Positions 10,397 through 18,931 of a stretch of 64,000 bases of DNA are shown here, in pieces; positions within the stretch are counted from its first letter, which is position 1; each line of letters begins with the position of its first letter. The notes beneath the pieces were generated by a model that made no database searches, was not told where the DNA came from, and saw only the letters and a program-made list of their open reading frames with translations. Where the stretch lies: NCBI RefSeq assembly GCF_008065115.1, contig NZ_CP042913.1, positions 2,702,338-2,766,337 on the forward strand. The letters are read 5' to 3'. The stretch comes from Bythopirellula goksoeyrii (GTDB lineage: Bacteria; Planctomycetota; Planctomycetia; Pirellulales; Lacipirellulaceae). The translations under genes and the position numbers were made by a program.

Positions 10397-11356
10397 CTAC
10401 ATACCGCTGAACGATCGTTCCAGTACTTCTTCGTTCACTTCACCAAACCGAAAGCAGCTGCCCGTATCAAGATTCACAAACTCAATCACCGCCGGGCTGA
10501 ACAGGAGCGGATCGACCTTGTAGAAATCGTTGCCATACTCAGCGAGAACTTCAGCAAACGGACGGCCATAGTCGGGCGAGGCGGAACTAGGAGCACGCGG
10601 ACCGATCTCTGCGAGTGATTCGTCGTCACCGTGCACTTCCAGAGTGACCTGTCCCCCGTAGAGAATTGCATCGTTCGTGCGTCCAATCGCGGCAAAGTCG
10701 TCCTTGACCAAGGGAGGAAGTGGAGCCGTCCCACTACCCGTTTCAATGCGCGAGAGGTCAAACTTCAATTCATGCAGCTTGTGCAATGCCGTCTCGACAC
10801 TACGGGCAACGATCTGTAAAGTTCCACAAATCGAACTCGTAGGCGCCACGAGCAGTGTCAATTGTTCCGGCACTACGTCACACTTTTCGGCAATTTCAAG
10901 GCACACTCGCTCTGGCGGAAATTTCGCCGTCTCCAGCACACCCACGGCCTCGCTTGCATCTTCCCTGTACCCAATCTCATCAAACAACGCCTCCCGCCCC
11001 GCCGCAGCCCGCATCGGTCCCGACCCCATGGCGAAAAACTTATCGCCTTTGATCTCCCAACCCGCGTATTGCGATGCCAGGCAAGCAGCGACGGGCTTTT
11101 GAGTTGAAACTCCCACAGTCGGCCAGGCTTTATCTTTTGGCATGTCGAGAGTGACCTCTCCCAAGTCCGCCAGGCAAACACGAGCAAGGTAAATTGCCGC
11201 CTCTTTGCTTCCGGGGACTTCGATCCCCATGTCGATGAGTGTCGTGCCGCTGTCGAGTGTTTTTACTGCAATTTGGAGTGTTTCTGCTCGGGGGGGGATT
11301 TCTTGGCAGAGTACGCCGGCGCGATCATTGAGTTGGATTTCGGAGAGGTCAGACAT
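10397..11356 (-). CDS. mch: Methenyltetrahydromethanopterin cyclohydrolase
   Basis: 319 residues. Interconverts 5,10-methenyl- and 5-formyl-tetrahydromethanopterin in the C1 pathway that oxidises formaldehyde in methylotrophs and occurs in planctomycetes and methanogens. Close to Methylobacterium Mch as I recall it: YAGWEIKGDKFFAMGSGP, APTSSICGTLQIVARSVE, GRTNDAILYGGQV, SSASPDYGRPFAEV and DFYKVDPLLFSPA all fit. I took the ATG at 11356 as start because it gives the family length; the frame stays open upstream by 31 codons without family similarity. It is followed by the ATP-grasp gene. Other H4MPT pathway genes are not in this window. Confidence 0.93.
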   Translation of the reverse strand: MSDLSEIQLNDRAGVLCQEIPPRAETLQIAVKTLDSGTTLIDMGIEVPGSKEAAIYLARVCLADLGEVTLDMPKDKAWPTVGVSTQKPVAACLASQYAGWEIKGDKFFAMGSGPMRAAAGREALFDEIGYREDASEAVGVLETAKFPPERVCLEIAEKCDVVPEQLTLLVAPTSSICGTLQIVARSVETALHKLHELKFDLSRIETGSGTAPLPPLVKDDFAAIGRTNDAILYGGQVTLEVHGDDESLAEIGPRAPSSASPDYGRPFAEVLAEYGNDFYKVDPLLFSPAVIEFVNLDTGSCFRFGEVNEEVLERSFSGM

Positions 11357-11599
11357 GGATGTGAAGATAACGGAAGGCACAGCTTTGTGCCAGCGACCAA
11401 CCATTGGTACCGTTCCCGAGAGATATCTGCATCTGGAAATCATTCCCATTTCTATTGCATTGTCTTTCTGCTGCTCAAATCAAACTATTTGACCAATTTC
11501 CTCCTGATTTTCCCAATAGTGTGTCATTCAAGACGAATTGCAATGTCTTGAGGGCTTGTTTCGCCTTGCACGTTCCAAACTAGAGCTAGGAGATTCCAC

Positions 11600-12148
11600 G
11601 TGAAAATTCCGCTGATTGCAATCGCCGTTATACTCATTTTCTCCTCGAACAGTTGCCTATTCGCAGATGAGCCATCTGAGCTGTTCATCCAACTGCGTGA
11701 TATGGACAGTACGATCTTTGAGGAGGGTTTCAATAAGTGCAACGAAGAGGTTCTGCGAAGTGTTCTACATGAGGATCTCGAATTCCTTCATGACTTGTCA
11801 GGCGAATCGGAATTCGATGGATTCATCAAATCAATCCAAGAGAACATTTGCTCCAATCCTCATGGCAAACTTACCCGGAAGGTGGTCCCAGAAAGTCTGT
11901 CTGTGTTCCCACTCAAGAAGGATGGAACGACCTACGCCGCGGTTCAGTTCGGAGCACACGAGTTTTATTTTACTCCAAATGGAGGATCAGCGAACCGAGT
12001 CTCCAGCGGTCGTTTCATTCATACTTATTTTTTGAACGAGGGAGAATGGAAATTGAAACGTGTCATTAGTTACGATCATCAATCGGCGTCCCCAGACGAA
12101 CCCCGCGAAATTGAGAGGCCCCCAGAGCCTATACGGGGGGCAAATTGA
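11600..12148 (+). CDS. Exported NTF2-like (SnoaL/DUF4440-type) protein
   Basis: 182 residues. Starts at a GTG with TAGGAG eight bases upstream. Residues 1-22 form a signal peptide (IPLIAIAVILIFSSNSCLFA). The mature part resembles the small cone-shaped NTF2-like fold: an N-terminal helix pair with FNKCNEEVLRSVLHEDLEFL, then a strand ending in GRFIHTYFLNEGEWKLKRVI. Such domains are often described as DUF4440 or SnoaL-like and can bind small ligands or mediate dimerisation. No catalytic residues can be assigned. It stands alone between the divergent mch gene and the convergent AAA ATPase. Confidence 0.6.
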   Translation: MKIPLIAIAVILIFSSNSCLFADEPSELFIQLRDMDSTIFEEGFNKCNEEVLRSVLHEDLEFLHDLSGESEFDGFIKSIQENICSNPHGKLTRKVVPESLSVFPLKKDGTTYAAVQFGAHEFYFTPNGGSANRVSSGRFIHTYFLNEGEWKLKRVISYDHQSASPDEPREIERPPEPIRGAN

Positions 12149-12243
12149 ACCCGGTAGGTTCATGCGATTCGTCGGGGAGTGAGCGCAGTGATATCCCCGG
12201 GCTTATCGTGATAGCCAACACCATCTCTGTGCTACGTTGACCC

Positions 12244-13581
12244 CTACAATCCCGCGAAGTAGTTTTTCACCGCAACGTCTACCGTCTGACGCGTCACCGC
12301 CAGGGGCTGGTTGTGGAATTCGCAGTAATTGCGGATCTGACGTAAGAGATCGCGGGGGTGGCAGAAGCGCAAAGGGCGCTGGGATGGCAAGTAGTGCTTC
12401 TCTAGTAGATAGTCCACTGCCTCAGGGTCGCACTGGCAGTCGATTTTGCTGGCAAGTTCGTGAAACAGTGCCACGTACTCTTCGGTCGTTGGGCCTTCGA
12501 CTTCGATCTTGTAGGGGATACGTCGTAAGAACGCTTCGTCGACCAAGTCGCTAGGCTCCAGGTTGGTAGAAAACACGATCAGCATGTCGAACGGCACGGC
12601 GATCTGACGGCCGCTCGAGAGGTTCAGGTAGTCGTGGTGTTTCTCCATCGGCACGATAAGTCGGTTCAAGAGTTCTGAGGTGGGCATACGCTGGCGGCCA
12701 AAATCGTCGATGACCAGGGCGCCGCCATTGGCACGTAGTTGGACTGGAGCTTCGCTAATTCCCGTTTGCGGGTTGACCTGGAGATCGAGTTGCTGCATGG
12801 TCAATTCACCGCCGACGACGATCGTGGGACGACGAATCAGGATCCATCGTCTGTCGTAACTGATATCCTTCAACTGAGGCAATTCAACCGCCTCGTGGCT
12901 GCGTGGGTCGTAGAGTCGCACCAGCTCCCCATCAATCGTGACCGTGCGGGGAATCCAGAGGTACTCGCCAAAGGCACTCACGACCAGCTCGGAGAGGCAT
13001 GTCTTGCCGTTGCCTGGAGGGCCAAACAGGAACAGACCTCGACCATCGTTGATTGCTTGGCCGAGTTGACTGAGCAGGTTTTCACTCAGGCACATTTCAC
13101 TGAACGCGCTGCGCAACTTCTCCATCGTAAGACTGCTTAGTTGAATCGACTGCTTGCTAATGGCAGCCATGTAGGCATCCAAGGAAACCGGAGCTGCCCC
13201 GGCGTAGGAACAATGTTGATCCTCGCGGCGAGCCCGATCGAAACCGGCTTCGGTGAGTTGGAACACAAAGTCTTCCAGACCCGACGAACCTTTGATGGCG
13301 ATCATCAGTTCAGACCGCAATCGTTCCAATGGCTGCTGAATGATGTGGCGCGGTAGATGCATCGACTCGGCGATGGTGCGACCTGTGACGGTGCCCCTTT
13401 TCAGAAGCAACTTCAGGATTAGCACCTCCAGATCGTGTGCTTGGAGTCCCGTGTCTTCGATTTCTGCGGGCTCCGGAGGAATGAACCGCACGGGGGATCC
13501 TTCAGGAGTGTGCAGTCTCTTCTCGACTGTCTGTTGGGCGTTTGGAACAGGTATCGGAGCTTCAAGGATTTCACTAGCCAT
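12244..13581 (-). CDS. AAA-type ATPase with N-terminal winged-helix region
   Basis: 445 residues. About residues 45-120 look like a winged helix (LEVLILKLLLKRGTVTGRTI, then PRHIIQQPLERLRSELMI). An ATPase core follows: Walker A GPPGNGKT near residue 195, a Walker B-like ALVIDDFG near 300, and an arginine-containing LRRIPYKIEVEG segment typical of AAA lids. The combination resembles ATPases I recall in planctomycete genomes, annotated only as ATPase. Cytoplasmic; it has no membrane segment. The partner complex is not visible: neighbours are an exported NTF2-like gene and ffh. It could act as a remodelling ATPase or a regulator. Confidence 0.7.
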   Translation of the reverse strand: MASEILEAPIPVPNAQQTVEKRLHTPEGSPVRFIPPEPAEIEDTGLQAHDLEVLILKLLLKRGTVTGRTIAESMHLPRHIIQQPLERLRSELMIAIKGSSGLEDFVFQLTEAGFDRARREDQHCSYAGAAPVSLDAYMAAISKQSIQLSSLTMEKLRSAFSEMCLSENLLSQLGQAINDGRGLFLFGPPGNGKTCLSELVVSAFGEYLWIPRTVTIDGELVRLYDPRSHEAVELPQLKDISYDRRWILIRRPTIVVGGELTMQQLDLQVNPQTGISEAPVQLRANGGALVIDDFGRQRMPTSELLNRLIVPMEKHHDYLNLSSGRQIAVPFDMLIVFSTNLEPSDLVDEAFLRRIPYKIEVEGPTTEEYVALFHELASKIDCQCDPEAVDYLLEKHYLPSQRPLRFCHPRDLLRQIRNYCEFHNQPLAVTRQTVDVAVKNYFAGL

Positions 13582-13772
13582 TGCAATGCCTGCTTTGCGT
13601 GTGCGACAAGAGGGCGGGAGCTTGGGGCATGATGCGCGCAGAAGGTCCCCTACTGGACTCTTGGTTTTGAAATTGGGGTTGTCTAGCGAGGAAGGTCGTT
13701 TGGGGCTTGTTCCCAGCGAATCGCGAAATAAGTTTGCCAGTCCTAGCGGTAATACTGGAAAAGAGATTTGTC

Positions 13773-13837
13773 ATCCCCGCGCAGGCGGGGACCCGGGACC
13801 GAGTATGTTTCATAGGGGTCCCCCCCTGCGCGGGGAT
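13773..13837. repeat. REP-like inverted repeat
   Basis: Two arms, ATCCCCGCGCAGGCGGGGAC (13773-13792) and its near reverse complement GTCCCCCCCTGCGCGGGGAT (13818-13837), separated by about 25 nt. The word is of the CCCCGCGCAGGCGGGGA type seen in REP elements of other phyla. It sits in the 378-bp spacer between the divergent ATPase and ffh genes. A smaller hairpin (CCCCCGCGCTCGGGGG) lies at about 13903-13918. No gene is seen in the spacer. Confidence 0.65.
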
Positions 13838-13959
13838 AACGGGCAAGTTGCAGGATTTCACATCTCCGCCGAATCCGTTAGAATTCGAGATTCACGCCCA
13901 TTCCCCCGCGCTCGGGGGGGTGAGCAGTCACGAACTACATCCCACTAGCGGTACCACTT

Positions 13960-15444
13960 ATGTTTGAAGCCCTCCAAGATGGTCTGACCTCTGCGTTCAA
14001 GACGCTCCGAGGCAAGGGCAAACTCTCCGAAGCCAACATGCGCGACGGCCTGAAGCTGGTCGAGAAATCGTTGCTCGAAGCGGACGTGAGCTTCCCGGTC
14101 GTCCGGCAATTCATGGCCGATGTGACCGAGCAAGCCGTCGGCGAGAAGGTGCTCAAATCGCTCGATCCCAGCCAGCAGGTCGTGGGCCTCATTTACCAGG
14201 AACTGGTAAACATGATGGGGCCGGTCGACAATTCGCTTCATCTCCTTGGCAAAGACCAGGTAACCGTATTGATGATGTGCGGGCTGCAAGGTTCCGGGAA
14301 GACGACCACCTGCGGCAAGCTGGGCCGGATGCTCAAAGAGTCGGGTCGCAAACCGCTCATGGTGGCCGCTGACTTGCAGCGACCTGCGGCGATCGACCAA
14401 CTGCATGTAATTGGCGAGCAACTAGGGATCGAAGTTTTTTCGGATCGTGGCCAGAAGGACCCCGTCACGGTTTGCAACGAAGCACTCAAGCAGGCAAAGA
14501 AACTGGGTGCCGACGTTGTGATTCTTGACACAGCTGGTCGATTGCATGTCGACGACGAATTGATGGGCCAGCTGCAGCGAATCGACCGCCAGTGCAATCC
14601 GCATCAGGCGTACTTGGTCGTCGACGGCATGACTGGTCAGGATGCGGTCAATAGCGCCAAGGCGTTCAACGAAGCCTTGGAACTCGATGGCGTGATTCTC
14701 ACGAAGATGGATGGCGATGCCCGTGGTGGGGCGGCGATTTCAGTGAAGCATGTTACCGGCGTACCGATCAAGTTCATCGGCACCGGCGAGCACCTGGATG
14801 CCCTGGAGGAATTCCACGCAGACCGGATGGCAGGCCGCATTCTGGGTCAAGGCGATATTATGACCCTTGTCGAAAAAGCCCAACGCGAATTCGACCAGGA
14901 CGAAATGCTCCGCCAGGAAGAGCGGATGAAGAAAGGCGAGTTCACACTCGACGATTTCAAATCGCAACTGAGCCAAATCAAAAAGCTCGGCCCGTTGCAA
15001 AAAGTGATGGGCATGATTCCTGGCATGAGCGGCATGAAGGATGCTATGGGCGACATGGATCCCGAGCAGGACATGAAGCGGCTATTTGGGATTATCGATT
15101 CGATGACGGCTGACGAACGGCGGAATCCAACCAAGACGATCGACCAAAGTCGCCGCCGCCGGATCGCCGCCGGCTCGGGCGTCGAGCCCCACGAAGTGAA
15201 TGAATTGGTTAAGCAATTCGACGTGATGGCCACCATGATGACCCAACTTGCCGGCAAGGGGATGCGGGAACGGATGAAGATGATGCGGCAAATGCAGTCG
15301 GAGATGACCAATCCCAATGCCCAGCTTGCGAAGAAGAAGCAACCCACCGGTAAGCGGCTTTCGCCGGCAGAGAAGGCCAAGCTCAAAAAAGAGCGAGAAA
15401 AAGAGATGCGTCGTAAGAAAAGAGAGCAGCGGGGGAGAAAATGA
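13960..15444 (+). CDS. ffh: Signal recognition particle protein Ffh
   Basis: 494 residues; binds signal peptides and 4.5S RNA and delivers ribosomes to FtsY at the membrane. NG domain: N-terminal helices, P-loop GLQGSGKTT starting at residue 108, DTAGRL and [10 protein letters not shown] motifs. The C-terminal M domain (from about 320) is Met-rich ([39 protein letters not shown]), as needed for signal peptide binding. It ends in a strongly basic Lys/Arg tail. It leads the ffh-rpsP-trmD-rplS run. Its TGA stop lies inside the first arm of a hairpin repeat. Confidence 0.97.
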   Translation: MFEALQDGLTSAFKTLRGKGKLSEANMRDGLKLVEKSLLEADVSFPVVRQFMADVTEQAVGEKVLKSLDPSQQVVGLIYQELVNMMGPVDNSLHLLGKDQVTVLMMCGLQGSGKTTTCGKLGRMLKESGRKPLMVAADLQRPAAIDQLHVIGEQLGIEVFSDRGQKDPVTVCNEALKQAKKLGADVVILDTAGRLHVDDELMGQLQRIDRQCNPHQAYLVVDGMTGQDAVNSAKAFNEALELDGVILTKMDGDARGGAAISVKHVTGVPIKFIGTGEHLDALEEFHADRMAGRILGQGDIMTLVEKAQREFDQDEMLRQEERMKKGEFTLDDFKSQLSQIKKLGPLQKVMGMIPGMSGMKDAMGDMDPEQDMKRLFGIIDSMTADERRNPTKTIDQSRRRRIAAGSGVEPHEVNELVKQFDVMATMMTQLAGKGMRERMKMMRQMQSEMTNPNAQLAKKKQPTGKRLSPAEKAKLKKEREKEMRRKKREQRGRK

Positions 15445-15523
15445 CCAATTCCCAATGAACAATGACCAATTTTGGGCTGCGAATCAAATCCTTTTGGTCA
15501 TTGGTCATTCGACATTGGTCATT
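15440..15523. repeat. Long-hairpin word repeat, GACCAAT type, overlapping the ffh stop
   Basis: Arm 1 (15440-15473) contains GACCAATT and AATGACCAATTTT. Arm 2 (15492-15523) is TTTTGGTCATTGGTCATT followed by CGACATTGGTCATT. The TGA of ffh (15442-15444) lies within arm 1. The element fills the first 80 bp of the ffh-rpsP spacer and uses the same word as the copy at 1254-1342. Confidence 0.8.
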
Positions 15524-15655
15524 TCCCCTCTTACCCCTTGTCAGACACCCCCCAAATCTGGCAGAATTGTGGGTTTCCAGCAGCGAGAGCGGCCCCAACG
15601 GTCGCTAATCAATATTTCAGTTTGATGTAGTCAAAGATCAGGCGAGGAGAACTTA

Positions 15656-16171
15656 GTGGCAGTCAGAATTCGATTAAAGAAGATGGGTCGGACCCATCGT
15701 CCCTTTTTCCGTGTGTGTGCGTTCGATCATCATGCCCCCCGCGATGGGAAGGCTCTGGAAGAACTGGGCGTTTATGACACCAGTGTAGCCGACACGGATG
15801 CGCGTGCCGTACTTAATGGGGAGCGGATTGCCTATTGGCTTAGTGTGGGTGCCCAGCCGACAGAGAAGGTGGCTGTGCTGATCAAGAAGTACGGCAAGGA
15901 TGGCACCCACCTCGCCCAGCAGCAAGAGGCTTTGTCTAAGAAGGCTCAGCCAAAGGTCGTGCCCGATCCTGGTGCCCCTGCCTCACTGCCCAAGAAAAAA
16001 GAAGAAGAACCAGCTCCAACGGAAGCTGCCGCAACAGAAGCTCCTGCAGAGGTAGCAGCCGAGTCTGCTCCCGCAGAATCTACAACGGAACCACCGGTCG
16101 CCGAGACCGCTACCGAAGAGAAGCCTGCCGAAACAGCTGCTGCACCCGAAGAAGCTGCTGCGAAAGAGTAA
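15656..16171 (+). CDS. rpsP: 30S ribosomal protein S16 with long acidic tail
   Basis: 171 residues, about twice the usual S16 length. The first 85 or so residues are a standard S16 (VRIRLKKMGRTHRPFFRV, ARDGKALEELGVYD-like DGKALEELGVYD, ERIAYWLSVGAQPTEKV). The rest is a low-complexity extension of Ala, Glu, Pro, Thr and Lys. It starts at a GTG with GGCGAGGAG upstream. Downstream are trmD and rplS, the conserved bacterial order. S16 is an early-assembly protein of the 30S subunit; the tail probably projects from the ribosome, and its role is not known to me. Confidence 0.95.
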   Translation: MAVRIRLKKMGRTHRPFFRVCAFDHHAPRDGKALEELGVYDTSVADTDARAVLNGERIAYWLSVGAQPTEKVAVLIKKYGKDGTHLAQQQEALSKKAQPKVVPDPGAPASLPKKKEEEPAPTEAAATEAPAEVAAESAPAESTTEPPVAETATEEKPAETAAAPEEAAAKE

Positions 16172-16176
16172 GGAGA

Positions 16177-16258
16177 AGGTGGAGTAGGTGAGTGAGTGAG
16201 AAGGTATGTATGTGGAATTTGACCACTCACCTATTCACTTACTCACCTACTCACCTCA
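16177..16258. repeat. Long-hairpin word repeat, GGTGAGT type
   Basis: Arm 1 (16177-16205) is AGGTGGAGTAGGTGAGTGAG then TGAGAAGGT. Arm 2 (16222-16258) repeats CACTCACCTA/TTCACTTACTCACC. It begins 6 bp after the rpsP stop and ends 6 bp before the trmD start, so it occupies nearly the whole spacer. Confidence 0.8.
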
Positions 16259-16264
16259 CACCAA

Positions 16265-16945
16265 ATGCGTTTCGATGTGCTGACTTTGTTTCCGGAAATG
16301 TTCTCTGGTTACATGACGCAGAGCTTGTTAAAGCTCGCCATCGATCGCCAACTGGTGCAGATTCATCTGCACAACATAAGAAACTGGAGTCGAGACAAAC
16401 ACCAATGTGTCGACGATCGCCCCTTCGGTGGCGGCCCCGGGATGGTGATCAAGCCCGAGCCGACAGTCGAAGCGGTCGAAGAAGTACAAACCTTGGATGC
16501 AAATCCGGGGAAGCTGGTCATGCTGACCCCACAGGGGGAAACCTTGAACCAGCAGGTGGTCGAGCGTTTAGCCACACACAAGCGACTTGTGCTCTTGTGT
16601 GGACGCTACGAAGGATTCGACCAACGCGTGTGTGACATCCTGCAGCCTGAGGAGTTGTCGATCGGCGACTTTGTCCTCAACGGCGGGGAAGTGGCAGCGA
16701 TGACGGTGATCGACACCGTAATCCGCCTCGTGCCCGGCGTGTTGGGAGACGAAGAGTCGAGCCATGTGGATTCCTTTTCCACAGGGAATCGCCTCCTTGA
16801 GCATAGCCAATACACTCGTCCGCGTGAGTATCGCGGACACCAGGTTCCGGAGATTCTCCTTAGCGGAGACCATCCCCAGATTGCAGCCTGGCGAGAAAAG
16901 AATAGTAGAGACCGGACCCAAGAGCGGCGACCCGACTTGCTCTAG
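16265..16945 (+). CDS. trmD: tRNA (guanine-37-N1)-methyltransferase
   Basis: 226 residues. Methylates G37 of tRNAs reading CNN codons, preventing frameshifts. SPOUT fold with the deep trefoil knot that binds S-adenosylmethionine: LCGRYEGFDQRV, then SIGDFVLNGGEVAAMTVID and RLVPGVLGDEESSHVDS. The N-terminal MRFDVLTLFPEMF and C-terminal TRPREYRGHQVPEILLSGDH are diagnostic. Length is normal, slightly short of E. coli TrmD. It sits between rpsP and rplS, as in most bacteria. Confidence 0.96.
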   Translation: MRFDVLTLFPEMFSGYMTQSLLKLAIDRQLVQIHLHNIRNWSRDKHQCVDDRPFGGGPGMVIKPEPTVEAVEEVQTLDANPGKLVMLTPQGETLNQQVVERLATHKRLVLLCGRYEGFDQRVCDILQPEELSIGDFVLNGGEVAAMTVIDTVIRLVPGVLGDEESSHVDSFSTGNRLLEHSQYTRPREYRGHQVPEILLSGDHPQIAAWREKNSRDRTQERRPDLL

Positions 16946-16974
16946 CGGACACGTAGAGAAATGAAAGTGCTATT

Positions 16975-17043
16975 GGCAATTAGCGGTTAGCTTTTAGCCA
17001 GACTTGAATCCACTAACGGCTAATAGCTAACAGCTAACAGCTA
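16975..17043. repeat. Long-hairpin word repeat, TTAGCTG type
   Basis: Arm 1 (16975-17000) is GGCAATTAGCGGTTAGC then TTTTAGCCA. Arm 2 (17014-17043) is TAACGGCTAATAGC followed by TAACAGCTAACAGCTA. The element fills most of the trmD-rplS spacer and ends 18 bp before the rplS start, so the rplS leader begins with a hairpin. The same word occurs at 56047-56116. Confidence 0.8.
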
Positions 17044-17061
17044 TTGAACAAGGAATAAACA

Positions 17062-17433
17062 ATGAGCCAAGACATCATTAAATTAGTCGAACAATCGAGC
17101 CTCAAGGAAGATGTGCCCCAGTTCGAAATCGGCGACTCCGTCGACGTACATACCCGTATCCTGGAAGGGGACAAAGAGCGCATCCAAGTCTTCTCTGGGG
17201 TAGTCATCGCCCGTAGTGGCTCCGGCTCCAAAGAGATGTTCACGGTCCGACGTATCGTCGACGGCCAAGGGGTCGAGCGGAAGTTCCCCATCCATTCACC
17301 GCGGATTGCCAAAGTAGAAGTTAAGCGAAGCAGCGTCGTCCGCCGTGCCAAACTTTACTTCCTCCGTGAGCGGTCCGGTAAGGCCGTCCGTCTGAAGGAA
17401 CGCCGCACCGATCGGGTCAAAGCCGGTAAATAG
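17062..17433 (+). CDS. rplS: 50S ribosomal protein L19
   Basis: 123 residues; L19 lies at the interface between the 30S and 50S subunits. Recognisable L19 segments: [58 protein letters not shown] and [16 protein letters not shown]. Length is normal. AAGGAATAA precedes the ATG. It is followed after only 4 bp by yraN, so the two are almost certainly co-transcribed. Confidence 0.97.
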   Translation: MSQDIIKLVEQSSLKEDVPQFEIGDSVDVHTRILEGDKERIQVFSGVVIARSGSGSKEMFTVRRIVDGQGVERKFPIHSPRIAKVEVKRSSVVRRAKLYFLRERSGKAVRLKERRTDRVKAGK

Positions 17434-17437
17434 TCAT

Positions 17438-17875
17438 ATGACTTCGCTACTCACTTGGTTGCCGTTCTCATTTCGATCGGCTCCCAAGTCGTTAGGCGAA
17501 CGAGGTGAAATTGCCGCGGCTCGGTTCTTGAAACGTGCCGGCTACCGCATTGTCACAACTCGGCACCGCAAGCGGTATGGCGAGATCGACATCATTGCCG
17601 TCGACTATTCCGCTAGTTCTGACACAGTCGTGTTCGTGGAGGTGAAAACCCGTCGCCTCGATGATACTACGCAACCGGCAGAAGCGGTCGACTCGGCTCG
17701 ACAACGGAGGCTTACCCACGCCGGGCTCGCCTTTCTCAAGGGACATGGTCTACTCGAATATGCCAGCCGGTTCGACGTGATCGAGGTCGTCTGGCCCGAG
17801 AACCAGAAGCTTCCCAGCATCCGCCACATCCTCGATGCATTTCCAGCCGTGGGACAGGGGCAGATGTATAGTTGA
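17438..17875 (+). CDS. yraN: YraN family (UPF0102) endonuclease-like protein
   Basis: 145 residues. Typical UPF0102 pattern: LGERGEIAAARFLKRAGYRI, then RYGEIDIIAVD with the metal-binding acid, then VVFVEVKTRRLDD (the E.K catalytic core of the restriction-endonuclease-like fold), and a basic RQRRLTHAGLAFLKGH. Family members are linked to Holliday-junction or DNA processing, but a physiological role is not settled. It follows rplS immediately, as in many genomes, and its end overlaps a possible TTG start of the next frame. Confidence 0.9.
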   Translation: MTSLLTWLPFSFRSAPKSLGERGEIAAARFLKRAGYRIVTTRHRKRYGEIDIIAVDYSASSDTVVFVEVKTRRLDDTTQPAEAVDSARQRRLTHAGLAFLKGHGLLEYASRFDVIEVVWPENQKLPSIRHILDAFPAVGQGQMYS

Positions 17876-17934
17876 AGGCCAATCGGCCTCGACAGCCGTT
17901 TGACGCGGATCTGCGATTTACTGACAATTGCAGC

Positions 17935-18876
17935 ATGGCAGTTCCCTTACGACATTCTCCAGTTTGGCTACTTGCTCTGAACTTGCTGTTCGCAAGTTTT
18001 CTTTTCTTGCCATTTTGCTCCTCTCTGGCCGTTGAGAGGTCTTCTACACCCCAAGCAGTGAATGCGACTCGCTTTCCCCATCTGCACAACTTGCAACGTC
18101 TTTCCGAGCGCATCTACGTTGGCGCGGAACCCCATGAAGACGTGGCGTTTGCCGAACTCGCGGAGTTAGGCGTTCTCACGGTGGTGAGCGTTGACGGGGC
18201 TAAGCCGCAAGCGGCTGCGGCGCGACATCATGGATTGCGTTATGTGCATATCCCCATTGGATATGATGGCGTCTCAGAGGAAGCAGGCAAGTCGCTTGCT
18301 CAACTTGTGCGCTCTGTCGAAGGTCCCATCTATATCCATTGCCACCATGGAAAACATCGCGGACCGGCGGCGGCAGCGGTTGCGTGCATTGCCGAAGGAA
18401 CGGTCGATCACAAGGAAGCAATCGAAATCCTCAAACGATCGGGCACCAGCAGCGACTATGCCGGTTTGTGGAGGGATGTCGAAGCATATCAACCCCCGGC
18501 TGAAGACGCGACTTTGCCCGCTCTTGTGGAGGTCGCCGAGGTAGATTCACTAACCGCGGCCATGGCTCAAGTCGATCGTGCGTCGGATCATCTTAAACTC
18601 TGCCAGGCAGCCGATTGGCAACCGATGGCAGAGCATCCTGACATATCCGCCCGTCAGGAGGCTTTGCTGCTGCGTGAAGGACTATTTGAAGCGGCTAGGC
18701 AACTCACAGCTGAGCAGAGGTCTGATACACGCTTGGCGAGTTGGTTTGGCTCAGCACTGAGGTCCGCCAAAGAACTAGAACATGCTCTTGAAGCGAAGAA
18801 TTCTGATCTAGCTGCCCAAAAAATGGAACTACTTCACAAGAGTTGCCAACAGTGTCACTCGGCGTATCGGGATTAG
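17935..18876 (+). CDS. Exported dual-specificity-type phosphatase fused to a c-type cytochrome domain
   Basis: 313 residues from the ATG at 17935, where a good signal peptide begins (WLLALNLLFASFLFLPFCSS); the frame is open to a TTG at 17872 that overlaps the yraN stop. Residues about 45-180 read as a protein tyrosine phosphatase-like domain: RIYVGAEPHEDVAFAEL, VLTVVSVDGAKP and the P-loop HCHHGKHRGPAA, a complete CX5R signature. After a linker, about residues 205-313 are helical and end in KSCQQCHSAYRD. A single CxxCH heme site at the extreme C-terminus is the layout of class II cytochromes (cytochrome c' fold). Both parts should be periplasmic. Fusion of the two is unusual; its substrate is unknown. 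Confidence 0.75.
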   Translation: MAVPLRHSPVWLLALNLLFASFLFLPFCSSLAVERSSTPQAVNATRFPHLHNLQRLSERIYVGAEPHEDVAFAELAELGVLTVVSVDGAKPQAAAARHHGLRYVHIPIGYDGVSEEAGKSLAQLVRSVEGPIYIHCHHGKHRGPAAAAVACIAEGTVDHKEAIEILKRSGTSSDYAGLWRDVEAYQPPAEDATLPALVEVAEVDSLTAAMAQVDRASDHLKLCQAADWQPMAEHPDISARQEALLLREGLFEAARQLTAEQRSDTRLASWFGSALRSAKELEHALEAKNSDLAAQKMELLHKSCQQCHSAYRD

Positions 18877-18931
18877 AGAAAACCCGTAGCCGTGTCGTAG
18901 CACGGCACACGGCGCATTGGGTATTGGCTCG

